Below, piece by piece: positions 7,349-16,454 of a stretch of DNA of 63,557 nt. Source of the stretch: an uncultured Clostridia bacterium (GTDB lineage Bacteria > Bacillota > Clostridia > Christensenellales > Aristaeellaceae). Position 1 is the first letter of the stretch. Each line of letters opens with the position of its first letter. Both the position numbers and the translations under genes were made by a program. The notes under the pieces are model-generated. The model saw only the letters and a list, made by a program, of their open reading frames with translations. It did not search any database and was not told the DNA's origin. Location: contig CAKUKP010000003.1 of assembly GCA_934663625.1 (NCBI GenBank), positions 1-63,557 of the forward strand, in the 5' to 3' direction.

Positions 7349-8197
7349 ATGAAATCGATAAAGGATACCTATACGCTCTACAACGGCGTTGAAATGCCCT
7401 GTCTGGGTCTGGGCACCTATCAATCCAAGGATGCAGTGGCGGCCGCGGCGGTGAAATCCGCCGTGGAAACGGGCTATCGCCTGATCGATACCGCGGCGGC
7501 ATACGGCAACGAGCGCGGCGTGGGTCAGGGTATCCGCATCAGCGGCGTGCCGCGCGAGGAAATCTTTGTAACCAGCAAGCTGCGCAACGCGGCGCACGGC
7601 TACAAGGCCACGCTGGAAGCCTTCGATATGACGCTGGACCGGCTGGGTCTGCGCTATCTGGATCTGTATCTGATTCACTGGCCGAACCCCATTCAGTATC
7701 GCTCCACATGGAAGGAAGCCACGATTGGCACATGGAAGGCGTTTGAAGAGCTGTACCGCGCCGGACGCATCCGCGCGATCGGCGTGAGCAATTTCATGCC
7801 GCATCACATTGAAATGCTGAAGGAAGCCTGCGAAATCAAGCCCATGGTCAACCAGCTGCGCCTGTGCCCCGGCGTTACCCAGAAGGAAGTTGTGGATTAC
7901 TGCGCGGCGAACGGCATTCAGGTGGAGGCGTACAGCCCCTTCGGAACCGGCGCGATCTTCAAGGTGCCGGAGATGCAGAAGCTGGCGGCGAAGTATCAGA
8001 AATCCGTAGGTCAGGTGTGCCTGCGCTGGTCGCTGCAGATGGGCTGGATCCCGCTGCCGAAATCCGCAAATCCTGCGCGCGTCAAGGAAAATACCGAGGT
8101 ATTTGATTTTGAACTCGCGCCCGAAGATGTGGAATTCATCGCCAATCTGACCGGAGTTTGCGGCGAAGCGCCCGTTCCGGACGAGATTCGCTTCTGA
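7349..8197 (+). CDS. Aldo/keto reductase
   Basis: 282 residues with the NADPH-dependent AKR barrel. The catalytic tetrad is visible: Asp and Tyr in IDTAAAYGNE, Lys in VTSKLRN and His in LIHWPNP. The C-terminal cofactor motif is IPLPKSANPARVKEN. It is third in the operon, 14 nt after the aldolase gene. The likely role is reducing an aldehyde or ketose intermediate; specificity is unknown. Confidence 0.9.
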   Translation: MKSIKDTYTLYNGVEMPCLGLGTYQSKDAVAAAAVKSAVETGYRLIDTAAAYGNERGVGQGIRISGVPREEIFVTSKLRNAAHGYKATLEAFDMTLDRLGLRYLDLYLIHWPNPIQYRSTWKEATIGTWKAFEELYRAGRIRAIGVSNFMPHHIEMLKEACEIKPMVNQLRLCPGVTQKEVVDYCAANGIQVEAYSPFGTGAIFKVPEMQKLAAKYQKSVGQVCLRWSLQMGWIPLPKSANPARVKENTEVFDFELAPEDVEFIANLTGVCGEAPVPDEIRF

Positions 8198-8223
8198 TCC
8201 GCGATTCGGCGAAAGGACGCAAT

Positions 8224-9681
8224 ATGAGAATAAAGAACAAGCAGATGCTGACCGGACATGGGAACATCGAGGGCAGAAGGATCGTCGCCGAACTGCTGGA
8301 CGCGGGTCTGGATGCGATCGATCCCTATGTGCGCGTAAAGCAGCTGGTGCATGTGGAAAACGGGCGCATCGTATTTCATACGCAGGGCTTTGAAATGCGG
8401 GATGATCCGCATTCCGGATCGCTTTCCTTCGATCTGAAGGATTACGATCGCGTGTATGTGGTCGGCGCGGCGAAGGGCGTGCAGCGCGCCGCCGTGGCGC
8501 TGGAGGAAGCGCTGGGCGATGTGCTGACCGGCGGCCACGTAATCGCCAAGCACGGCGACGGCGTGCAGTGCAAAAAGATCGGCGTGACGCTGGCGGGGCA
8601 CCCCGTGCCGGATGAATGCTGCGTCGAAGGCTGCAAGAAGATCGAAGCGCTGGCGAAGAATGTAACGAAGCGCGATCTGGTGATCACCATTTCGGGAAGC
8701 GGCTGTTCATCGCTGATGACCTATCCGGCGGGCAATATCACCGTGCAGGAGGTCGCCGCGTTTACGCACATGATGCAGATCGAAAAGGGCGTGCCCACGG
8801 GCGACTTGAACCATGTGCGCACGCATATCGATCGATTCAAGGGCGGCAGGCTTTCGCGGCTGTTCAAAAACGCCGCGATGGTGCATCTGACCACGGCGGA
8901 TCCCTCCAAACGGACGACGCCCGTGCTGCGCAACCGATATGATGATCTGTTCCGTGATAACTTCTTCCCGCCCATCGCCTATGAAAGCACGTTCGCCGAG
9001 GCGATTCAGGTGCTGCACAAATGGAACGCGTGGGATGAAACGCCCGCTTCCATTCGCGAATGGCTGCTGAACGGGTGCGCGGAAACGGAAAACGTATCCC
9101 GCGAGGAATACGAAAGCTTCGGCGCGCGCTTTTTCGGGCTGATCTTCAAGGATTCCACCATCTATCCCGCCGTGCGGCAGCGCGCGCGGGAATTGGGCTA
9201 TGAAAGCCTGATGTATTCGGAATACATGGAAGCGGAGGCGCGGGACGCCGGACGCGTGGATGCGTCCGTGGCGATGACCGCGCAGCGCATGGGCGAACCG
9301 TTCAAACCGCCGCTGGTGCTGTTTTCCTCCGGCGAAAACGTGGTTACGGTCGGCAATGAATGCGGCGTGGGCGGACGAAATCAGGAATATTGTCTGGCGG
9401 CGGCGATGCGCATTGCGGGTACGGAAAATATCGTGTTCGGCGCGGTGGATACCGATGGCACGGACGGCCCCGGCGGACTGAAGCTGGCGGGCGCGCCGAA
9501 TTGTCTGGCGGGCGCGATCATCGATGGCGAAACCGTGCAGGAAGCGAAGGCGGCGGGGATCGATCTGTGGGAAGCACTGAAAACGCACGGCACATCCGAA
9601 CCCCTGTGGCGGCTGCAATGCGGCGTAGAAGCCGAGATGTGCGTATCCGCGCTCGATCTGCGAATTATGCTTCTGATGTAG
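8224..9681 (+). CDS. Glycerate 2-kinase family protein (MOFRL/DUF4147)
   Basis: 485 residues. The family phosphorylates D-glycerate to 2-phosphoglycerate; older names are TtuD or hydroxypyruvate reductase. Landmarks are VVGAAKGVQ, ISGSGCSSLM, RTHIDRFKGGRLSRL and the C-terminal MOFRL segment with GGRNQEY and DTDGTDGPGG. An upstream extension overlaps the AKR gene; the ATG at 8224 follows GAAAGGA. Next to the enolase-like gene it suggests a glycerate or phosphoglycerate-type branch, or phosphorylation of a longer sugar acid. Confidence 0.85.
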   Translation: MRIKNKQMLTGHGNIEGRRIVAELLDAGLDAIDPYVRVKQLVHVENGRIVFHTQGFEMRDDPHSGSLSFDLKDYDRVYVVGAAKGVQRAAVALEEALGDVLTGGHVIAKHGDGVQCKKIGVTLAGHPVPDECCVEGCKKIEALAKNVTKRDLVITISGSGCSSLMTYPAGNITVQEVAAFTHMMQIEKGVPTGDLNHVRTHIDRFKGGRLSRLFKNAAMVHLTTADPSKRTTPVLRNRYDDLFRDNFFPPIAYESTFAEAIQVLHKWNAWDETPASIREWLLNGCAETENVSREEYESFGARFFGLIFKDSTIYPAVRQRARELGYESLMYSEYMEAEARDAGRVDASVAMTAQRMGEPFKPPLVLFSSGENVVTVGNECGVGGRNQEYCLAAAMRIAGTENIVFGAVDTDGTDGPGGLKLAGAPNCLAGAIIDGETVQEAKAAGIDLWEALKTHGTSEPLWRLQCGVEAEMCVSALDLRIMLLM

Positions 9682-9723
9682 TAAAAAACAGACGGAAACT
9701 CAGAAATATTGAGGAGTGTTGAA

Positions 9724-11034
9724 ATGTCTGGAACATTGATTAAAACGATCCATGCAAGACAGGTTTATACCAATCGTGGAAATCCCGGCGTAGAAGCGAC
9801 GGTCGTCTGCGAAAACGGCGCGACGGGCGTTGCGATGTGTACGTCCGGCATTTCCGTCGGCACGCACGAGGTACGCTTTAATTTCGACGGCGGCACGAAG
9901 TTCAACGGCAAGGGCGTGATGGGCGCGGTCAACAACGTAAACAACATCATCGCGCCCGCGCTGCGCGGCGTGGACGCCGCCGATCAGCAGACGGCGGATC
10001 GCGCGATGCTTTCCATCTGCCCCGAAGCCAAGCTGGAACTGGGCGGCAACGCGGTCGCGGCGGTTTCGGCGGCCATTCTGAAGGCGGGCGCGAATGCGCT
10101 GGGCATTCCGCTGTATCGCCATGTGGGCGGCGCGAACGCCATGTATCTGCCGGTACCCGGCGTGGCGATGGCGGCAGGCCATCATCGCTACGGCGGCGGC
10201 ATTACCACGCCCGGCGGCAAGCCCACCATGTCGGTCATGTGCTTTGGCTTCGATACGTTCTCCGATGCTTCCTACGCCTGCTGGGATATTCATACCCGCT
10301 GGGCGAAGAAGATGGAACAGCGCTTTGGCGGCATTCCCAACGTGCGCGATTTTATCGCGATTCCCGCGGGCGTGTTCAAAAATGATGAAGAAATCTGGGA
10401 AGCGATGACCGAAACCATCATCGAAGCGGGCTACGAGGGCCGCGCGGGCTTCCAGATGGACGTCGCCACCGATACCTACCACAACAAGGAAGATGGAAAG
10501 TATTACGGCCTGTTCAGCAATAAGCCCATGACGAAGGATGAATTGTACAAGTTCTATATGGCGATGATCGATAAATTCCCCTTCGTGATTCTGGAAGATC
10601 CCTTCAATGAGGATGATTATGAAACTACCGCTGCGTTTACCCGCGAAAGCGGCATTCAGGTGGTGGGCGATGATCTGTTTACTACCAATCCGGCGCGCGT
10701 GGCGCACGGCATTTCGCTGGGCGCGGCGAACACGGTGCTTTTGAAGGTCAATCAGGTGGGCACGATTTCCGAAGCGCTGGAAATGATTCAGTACGCCTAT
10801 AAATACGGCTATGCCGTAATGCCGTCCGACAGCCGCGGCGAGGGCGAAGCGATCGGCGATTACGCCGTGGGCATCAATGCGGGCTCCATCCGCGAATGCG
10901 GCATCGGCCCGCGCGCCAACCGCCTGCTGGCGATCGAGGAAGAACTCGGCGCGAGCGCGAAGTTCATCGGCGCGGCGGGGCTGAAGGGCTTCCGCAACCA
11001 GAAGCGCGCGCAGGAATTGCGCAGAAAGGGATAA
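9724..11034 (+). CDS. Enolase-superfamily protein, non-canonical
   Basis: 436 residues that align end to end with enolase. The three metal ligands are kept: D246 (FQMD), E291 (LEDP) and D316 (VGDD). The base Lys is K341 in LLKVNQVGT. The rest of the active site differs: the GDEGGFAP loop with the acid Glu reads AIPAGVFK, the SHRSGETED phosphate-binding loop reads PSDSRGEGE, and the MNIINGGSHA and QEFM segments are absent. It is therefore unlikely to be the housekeeping enolase. It may dehydrate a different 2-hydroxy acid, phosphorylated or not, made by the neighbouring enzymes. GAGGAG lies 8 nt before the ATG. Confidence 0.8.
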   Translation: MSGTLIKTIHARQVYTNRGNPGVEATVVCENGATGVAMCTSGISVGTHEVRFNFDGGTKFNGKGVMGAVNNVNNIIAPALRGVDAADQQTADRAMLSICPEAKLELGGNAVAAVSAAILKAGANALGIPLYRHVGGANAMYLPVPGVAMAAGHHRYGGGITTPGGKPTMSVMCFGFDTFSDASYACWDIHTRWAKKMEQRFGGIPNVRDFIAIPAGVFKNDEEIWEAMTETIIEAGYEGRAGFQMDVATDTYHNKEDGKYYGLFSNKPMTKDELYKFYMAMIDKFPFVILEDPFNEDDYETTAAFTRESGIQVVGDDLFTTNPARVAHGISLGAANTVLLKVNQVGTISEALEMIQYAYKYGYAVMPSDSRGEGEAIGDYAVGINAGSIRECGIGPRANRLLAIEEELGASAKFIGAAGLKGFRNQKRAQELRRKG

Positions 11035-11041
11035 GGATACT

Positions 11042-12472
11042 ATGTACAAGCAGTATTATGACGGCAGACTGGTAGAAGGTTTGGGCAAGCCAATGGACGT
11101 GATCAATCCCGCGACCGGCGAAGTGATCGGCACGGTCGGCTGCGCAACGGCGGATCAGGCGCGCGAAGCGCTTGCCGCGGCGGAGCGCGCGCAGAAGGCG
11201 TGGGCAAAGACTTCGCTGGATCACCGCATCGAATGGATGCTGAAGCTGCGCGAGGCGTGCATTGCAGAGCGGGAATACATCGTGGATCTGGTTTCGGCGG
11301 AATCCGGTCGCCCGTATCCTGCGGCGTGCGCCGATTTTGACTGGATGATGATCAGCTTCCAGTATTATGCCGAGGAAGCCCGCCGCATGTACGGCACCAC
11401 CTTCAACAATCATTCTACGCCCGACGGCAGCGTGTATCACATCGTGGAACGCCGCCCCATCGGCGTGGTGGTCGGTCATGTGGCGTGGAATTACCCGCTC
11501 GGCAACGCCGGATTGAAGATCGCGCCCAGCGTGGTTTCCGGCTGCACCTGCATCGTAAAGCCCTCCAGCCAGACCCCGCTGGCGACCCTGTACATCGGCG
11601 AAATCGCCGCGCGCATCGGTTTTCCGGCGAGCGTGATCAATATCCTGTCCGGCCCCAGCGGCGAAGTTGCCAAAACGCTCAATGAAAGCACGATCCCGAA
11701 GATGATCACGCTGATCGGTTCCAGCGAAACCGGATTGCAGATCATGCGCGAGGCCGCGACTTCGGTGAAGAAGTTCTCCTTCGAACTGGGCGGCAACGCG
11801 CCCGTCGTGGTGATGGATGATGTGGATCTGGATGAGGTCGCCGCGAACATCGTCGCCAAGAAGGTGGGCTTTGCCGGTCAGACCTGCGTAAACTACAACC
11901 GCATTTACGTGCATGAAAAGATTTATGATGCGCTGTGCGATAAAGTGGCGGAGCATCTGAAGGGCGTTATCCTGGGCAAGGGACGCGACGAGGGCTATGT
12001 CATGGGCCCCGTGATCGATATGAAGTCCCGCGACCGCCTGCTGGGTCTGGTTCAGGATGCGGTGGATCACGGCGCGAAGCTGATCATGGGCGGCACGGTG
12101 CCCGTGGAATTCGCGAAGGGCTCCTATATGACGCCGGCGCTTCTGAAAGATGTGACCGACGATATGCGCGTATCGAAGGAAGAAATCTTCGGGCCGATCA
12201 TTCCCATGCAGCCGTTCAGCGATTTCGATGAAGTGCTGGAAAAGGCGAATAACACCATCTACGGCCTTTCCGCCTATTTCTTCGGCCATCGCGCGGGCGA
12301 TATCGCCAAGGCGTTTGAAACCATGGAAGCGGGCGAAATCTTCGTAAACGGCGCGCCCGGCACCGAACAGACCCCGCACGCGGGCGTGAAGCAATCCGGC
12401 ATCGGCTGCGATAAGAGCCATTGGTCGCTGGATGAATATTACGATTTCAAGTATCTGGGTCTGAAGCCCTGA
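11042..12472 (+). CDS. NAD(P)-dependent aldehyde dehydrogenase
   Basis: 476 residues of the ALDH superfamily. It has the VAWNYPLGNAGLKIAP and IVKPSSQTPL cofactor motifs, the general-base Glu in FELGGNAPVV and the nucleophile Cys in GQTCVNYNR. It probably oxidises an aldehyde from one of the aldolase reactions (such as glycolaldehyde, lactaldehyde or a semialdehyde) to the acid. It starts 7 nt after the enolase-like gene. Confidence 0.92.
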   Translation: MYKQYYDGRLVEGLGKPMDVINPATGEVIGTVGCATADQAREALAAAERAQKAWAKTSLDHRIEWMLKLREACIAEREYIVDLVSAESGRPYPAACADFDWMMISFQYYAEEARRMYGTTFNNHSTPDGSVYHIVERRPIGVVVGHVAWNYPLGNAGLKIAPSVVSGCTCIVKPSSQTPLATLYIGEIAARIGFPASVINILSGPSGEVAKTLNESTIPKMITLIGSSETGLQIMREAATSVKKFSFELGGNAPVVVMDDVDLDEVAANIVAKKVGFAGQTCVNYNRIYVHEKIYDALCDKVAEHLKGVILGKGRDEGYVMGPVIDMKSRDRLLGLVQDAVDHGAKLIMGGTVPVEFAKGSYMTPALLKDVTDDMRVSKEEIFGPIIPMQPFSDFDEVLEKANNTIYGLSAYFFGHRAGDIAKAFETMEAGEIFVNGAPGTEQTPHAGVKQSGIGCDKSHWSLDEYYDFKYLGLKP

Positions 12473-12492
12473 TCGCAGGAGGATGCACCTTC

Positions 12493-13473
12493 ATGAACGA
12501 AAAGAAGTTTGATATGATCGGCTTCGGCAATCCATTTCAGGATCTGATCGTTGAACTGGATAAGCTGCCGCCGACGAATGTGAACATGCGCATGCGCAAT
12601 TATGTGTTCATGGGCGGCGGAAACATCCCCACGGCGACGGTCGCGGCGGGACGGCTGGGGCTGCGCGCCGCGATTCTGGGCATATCCGGAAACGATATGT
12701 TCGGCTATGCCAACAAGGCGGATTTCGAATACAACCATGTGGATACATCGCATCTGGTGCTGGAGGAAGGCAAGCGCACGGATTTCTGCATCTGCGTATC
12801 CGAACGCGAAATCAACGGCAAGGAATTCATCAGCTGCCCCGGCAATTTCCGTGCGCTGGCGCCGGAAGAGCTGGACGAGGAATTCATCCGTTCCGCGAAA
12901 ATTCTGCACATCGGCGATATGCTGACGGAGGCGAAATTCCGCGCGGCGGATATCATCCACGATGCGGGCGGACTGGTGAGCATCGATGCGGCGTACTATC
13001 GGCCGGACATCTATGAAAACTATCGCTATCTGGATATCTTCATCGCATCGGAAACCTATTATAATTCCATGTGCGCGGATAAGGGCGAAATGACGTGCGA
13101 AGAAGCCGCGCGCTACATTCACGCGCAGGGCCCCGAAATCGTGATCTTCACGCTGGGCGAACAGGGCGGCAAGGGCGTATACGGCGATACCTATTTTGAA
13201 TATCCGGCGTTCTGCGTGGATGCGGTGGATACCACCGGCGCAGGCGACGTATTCCACGGCGCGTTCAATTACGCCTATCTGCAGGGCTGGGATGTGCCGA
13301 CCTGCGTTCGCTTCTGTTCCGCGGTATCCGCGATCAAGTGCACCCGCCTGGGCGGGCGCGCGGCGATCCCCACGGTGGACGTGGTGAACCGCTATCTGGA
13401 AACCGGCGAAATTGATTATTCGGAAATTGATGGGCGCGTGGCGCACTATCGACAGGGCATGTTTAACTTTTAA
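12493..13473 (+). CDS. PfkB-family sugar kinase
   Basis: 326 residues of the ribokinase/PfkB fold. The N-terminal GGGNIPTATVAAGRLG substrate segment and the C-terminal DTTGAGDVFHGAF motif (catalytic Asp, anion hole) are intact. In this operon it most likely phosphorylates the ketose made by the isomerase before cleavage by the class II aldolase. Confidence 0.92.
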   Translation: MNEKKFDMIGFGNPFQDLIVELDKLPPTNVNMRMRNYVFMGGGNIPTATVAAGRLGLRAAILGISGNDMFGYANKADFEYNHVDTSHLVLEEGKRTDFCICVSEREINGKEFISCPGNFRALAPEELDEEFIRSAKILHIGDMLTEAKFRAADIIHDAGGLVSIDAAYYRPDIYENYRYLDIFIASETYYNSMCADKGEMTCEEAARYIHAQGPEIVIFTLGEQGGKGVYGDTYFEYPAFCVDAVDTTGAGDVFHGAFNYAYLQGWDVPTCVRFCSAVSAIKCTRLGGRAAIPTVDVVNRYLETGEIDYSEIDGRVAHYRQGMFNF

Positions 13474-13510
13474 TGTTTGACTTCTGGTAGGGTAGTAGGA
13501 GGAGAAACAA

Positions 13511-14902
13511 ATGTTGAATTACAATGTGAAAATCGGTCTGGTGCCGCTTCGCCGCGATTGTACGCCCCGTCCCGGCGCGTTTAACTGGGAAATCGCCGAA
13601 GAACGCGGCCGCAAAATCGTGGCTTACATCGAAGAACATTACGCGACCGAAAACGTATCCTTCGCCGATCTGAAGGGCGTAATCGATGTGGAAACCTTCT
13701 ATGCGGAACGCGATGTGCAGAAGGTGGCGGATCATATGCGCGCGGAAAAGGTGGATGCGCTTTTGATGATCAACGCCAATTTCGGCTGCGAGGAAGCCGC
13801 GGCGCAGCTGGCGCAGGCGCTGAACGTGCCGGTGCTGCTGTGGGCGCCGATGGATGATCGCTTCGATCCCGACGGCATGCGCTATACCGACAGCCAGTGC
13901 GGCATCTTCGGCATCAGCCGCCAGATGCAGCGCTACAATATCCCGTTTTCCTTCCTGAATTCCTGCACCGTGGACAGCGAAAAATTCGCCGATGGGCTGG
14001 ATCATTTCGCGCGCGTCGCCTGCATGGTGAAGAATTTCCGCGGTATGCGCATCGGTCAGGTGGGCATGCGCCCGAAGATTTTCTGCTCGGTCATCTTCAA
14101 TGAGGGCGAACTGATGCAGCGTTTCGGTCTGCACATCATCCCGATCAACAACGCCATCATCGAAGAAAAATTCAAGAAGATCATGGCGGAGCGCGATGAT
14201 GAACTGAACGCGGGCGAACAGGAATTTTTGCGCCGCTACGATGTGGATGATTTCACCAAACCGCTGCTCAAGCGCATTTATGCGTTCGTGCTGCTGTTTA
14301 AGGAGCTTACCGAGGAATACAATCTGGATGTGATCTCTTCCGAATGCTGGACGAGCATGGAAAAGATCACCGGCGTGCTGCCCTGCGCGGCGTACGGCTT
14401 CCTGCTGGATCAGGGCTATCTGGTCAGCTGCGAAAGCGATATGCACGCATCGATCACCATGGCGCTTCTGTCCTGCGCTTCCTTCGGCAAGGAGGTGCCG
14501 TGCTTCGGCGAATTTACGGTGCGCCATCCCTCCGATGCGAATGTGGAGCTTCTGTGGCACTGCGGTCCGTTCCCGTACAGCCTGCACCGCGACGACAAAA
14601 AGCCGATCATCTATGTGCAGCGCCAGTGGTTCCAGGCGCGCGAGGGCAAATACACCGTGGCGCGCTTTGATCAGGAGGACGGCAAGTATATGATCCTGAA
14701 CGGCACCTGCGAAAGCGCGGAAGGCCCGTTCACCAACGGCAATTACATCTGGGGTCGGTTCAATGATCTGGATAAGTGGGAGCGCCGCCTGGTGGAAGGC
14801 CCCTACATTCACCACGTCGTGGAAATCCGCGGCGATTATACCCGCGAAATTCAGGAATTCTGCAAGTACTTCCCGAACGTCGTGCCGGATTCCATGAATT
14901 GA
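13511..14902 (+). CDS. L-fucose/L-arabinose isomerase-like protein
   Basis: 463 residues. The N-terminal domain (KIGLVPLRRDC, KVDALLMINANFGCEEAA) and middle region (VISSECWTSMEKITGVLPCA) resemble the fucose/arabinose isomerase fold. ALLSCASFGKEVPCFGEF matches the family's conserved metal-site region. It should interconvert an aldose and a ketose in the cytoplasm, ahead of the PfkB kinase. It is shorter than FucI (about 590 residues) and close to the shorter uncharacterised members. The sugar is unknown. Confidence 0.78.
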   Translation: MLNYNVKIGLVPLRRDCTPRPGAFNWEIAEERGRKIVAYIEEHYATENVSFADLKGVIDVETFYAERDVQKVADHMRAEKVDALLMINANFGCEEAAAQLAQALNVPVLLWAPMDDRFDPDGMRYTDSQCGIFGISRQMQRYNIPFSFLNSCTVDSEKFADGLDHFARVACMVKNFRGMRIGQVGMRPKIFCSVIFNEGELMQRFGLHIIPINNAIIEEKFKKIMAERDDELNAGEQEFLRRYDVDDFTKPLLKRIYAFVLLFKELTEEYNLDVISSECWTSMEKITGVLPCAAYGFLLDQGYLVSCESDMHASITMALLSCASFGKEVPCFGEFTVRHPSDANVELLWHCGPFPYSLHRDDKKPIIYVQRQWFQAREGKYTVARFDQEDGKYMILNGTCESAEGPFTNGNYIWGRFNDLDKWERRLVEGPYIHHVVEIRGDYTREIQEFCKYFPNVVPDSMN

Positions 14903-14915
14903 AAGGAGCAGAACC

Positions 14916-15743
14916 ATGCAGTGCAATTTGAAAGAAATTCTCGCCCTGGCGGATTCGAAGGGCGTTGCGATTCCCGCGTTTAACTGTTACAATGTGGAAT
15001 CCGTGATGGGCGTCGCGCAGGCGGCGCGGGAAACCGGTGCGCCCGTGATTTTCCAGATGTTCACCCGCATGATGGATACCGAATTCGGCCCCTATGTGGC
15101 GGCGGCGATCCGCGAAGCCATCAACCGCCTGCCCGTTCCCGCCGCGATGCATCTGGATCACGGCGCGGGCATTCCACAAGTGCTGCGCGCGCTTCGGCTG
15201 GGCTGCACCAGCATCATGATCGATGCTTCCACGCATCCGCTGGATGAAAACATCGCGATCACCCGTCAGGCGGTGGAGATTTGCCGCGAATGCGGCGTGT
15301 ACGTGGAGGGCGAGTTGGGTCATGTGGGCGGCACGGCGGATGAAAAGATGAGCGATTTTACCGATGTGGACGAAGCTGCGCGATTCGCCAAGGAAACCGG
15401 CGTGGCGGCGATGGCGGTCATGGTGGGCACCGCGCACGGCGTGTACAAATCCGCGCCCGTGCTGGACATCGAACGCACGCGCGAAATCCACCGCGTAACC
15501 GGACTTCCGCTGGTGCTGCACGGCGGCTCCGGCGTGCCGGATGATCAGGTGCGCATGGCGGTACAGGCGGGCGTGCGCAAGATGAATTTCGCCACCGATC
15601 TGGTATACGCCTTCTTCAATAGCGTGTATGCCAAGAACGGCGAAATCCGCGCCATGGACGTATTCATGAAGGAGCCGGTGGAGAGCATCAAGCAGTACGC
15701 CATCGGCAAGATTCAGCTGCTCGGCACGGACAAGCTGGCATAA
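14916..15743 (+). CDS. Class II fructose/tagatose-bisphosphate-type aldolase
   Basis: 275 residues of the zinc-dependent ketose-bisphosphate aldolase family (FbaA, GatY, KbaY). Zinc and catalytic residues are seen in HLDHG, EGELGHVGG, GTAHGVYK and LVLHGGSGVPDD. The phosphate-binding NIDT-type motif reads KMNFATD, slightly off consensus. It is the last gene of the operon, before a terminator. It should split a phosphorylated ketose to dihydroxyacetone phosphate and an aldehyde. Confidence 0.9.
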   Translation: MQCNLKEILALADSKGVAIPAFNCYNVESVMGVAQAARETGAPVIFQMFTRMMDTEFGPYVAAAIREAINRLPVPAAMHLDHGAGIPQVLRALRLGCTSIMIDASTHPLDENIAITRQAVEICRECGVYVEGELGHVGGTADEKMSDFTDVDEAARFAKETGVAAMAVMVGTAHGVYKSAPVLDIERTREIHRVTGLPLVLHGGSGVPDDQVRMAVQAGVRKMNFATDLVYAFFNSVYAKNGEIRAMDVFMKEPVESIKQYAIGKIQLLGTDKLA

Positions 15744-15749
15744 AAAATG

Positions 15750-15777
15750 GGGCTGTGCGGATTCTTCCGCACAGCCC
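15750..15777 (+). terminator. Hairpin terminator ending the catabolic operon
   Basis: An 11-bp perfect stem, GGGCTGTGCGG pairing with CCGCACAGCCC around ATTCTT. The T-tract is weak. Related GGCTGTGC hairpins occur at 49,351 and (GGCAGTGC) at 61,009. Confidence 0.65.
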
Positions 15778-15840
15778 AGATTTATGTAAAGGCGCATAAG
15801 CGCCGATAGACAAATGAAGCTTTCGCAGTCCTTCCATTAA

Positions 15841-15868
15841 CTCGACAAACTCGTGAGAGTTTGTCGAA
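15841..15868. repeat. Palindromic intergenic repeat, diverged copy 2
   Basis: TCGACAAACT pairs with AGTTTGTCGA around CGTGAG. It shares the core CAAAxTCGTGAGAxTTTG with 3135-3156 and 22,817-22,845. It may also act as a terminator for the convergent gene to its right. Confidence 0.5.
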
Positions 15869-15873
15869 CACGT

Positions 15874-16452
15874 TCAGGCGCAGCAAAACATGATCTTCAC
15901 CAGATCATATACCGGTTCCTGATTCTGGAACGGGAAATTCAGCGAATGCACGAACGAAGATGCGCGCATGGAGGATTTCGGGTTCCATACCTTCTTTTCG
16001 GCGATATCGCCGAAGGCGCATTTTTCCGAATCCGCGATGAAGCGCAGATGGCGGTTCATTTCTTCGATCGCCGGATCGTTATCATAATTCTTCAGCGATA
16101 CGACCACGATGCGGCAATCCTTATCCTGCGCGCGAATGGCGCGAATCAGCGCGATGTACGCCTGATCGAAGCTGGAAGCATCCTCGGCAAAGCGCTGCCG
16201 ATCCGCCTGTCCCAGATGCAGAAGCACCGTTTCGGGATCCAGCGGCGCGACGGCGCGGTTGTACGCGTCCGCGGCTTCATCGATCGTCATATCGGAAAAA
16301 CTGCGGTTGTATACCTTTTCATCCAGCGAAAATGCCTGTCGAAGTTCGCAGGTGGGGATGGATGTATCCTCGCCGCAGCCGAAGATGACAACGCCGCCCT
16401 GCTCGGCAAGATCGTTGAGCCGTGCATATTTTCCAAATTCCATTGCGTTCAT
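15874..16452 (-). CDS. SGNH-hydrolase-like protein, catalytic residues not evident
   Basis: 192 residues with an alternating beta/alpha pattern (VVIFGCGEDTS, TVLLHLGQADRQRF, CRIVVVSLKNYDN) that looks like an SGNH/GDSL fold. The GDS block and the terminal DxxH block are not recognisable, so esterase activity is doubtful. GAGGG lies 7 nt before the ATG. It starts 2 nt after the stop of the small membrane-protein gene, so the two are translationally coupled. Function unknown. Confidence 0.6.
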   Translation of the reverse strand: MNAMEFGKYARLNDLAEQGGVVIFGCGEDTSIPTCELRQAFSLDEKVYNRSFSDMTIDEAADAYNRAVAPLDPETVLLHLGQADRQRFAEDASSFDQAYIALIRAIRAQDKDCRIVVVSLKNYDNDPAIEEMNRHLRFIADSEKCAFGDIAEKKVWNPKSSMRASSFVHSLNFPFQNQEPVYDLVKIMFCCA

Positions 16453-16454
16453 GT

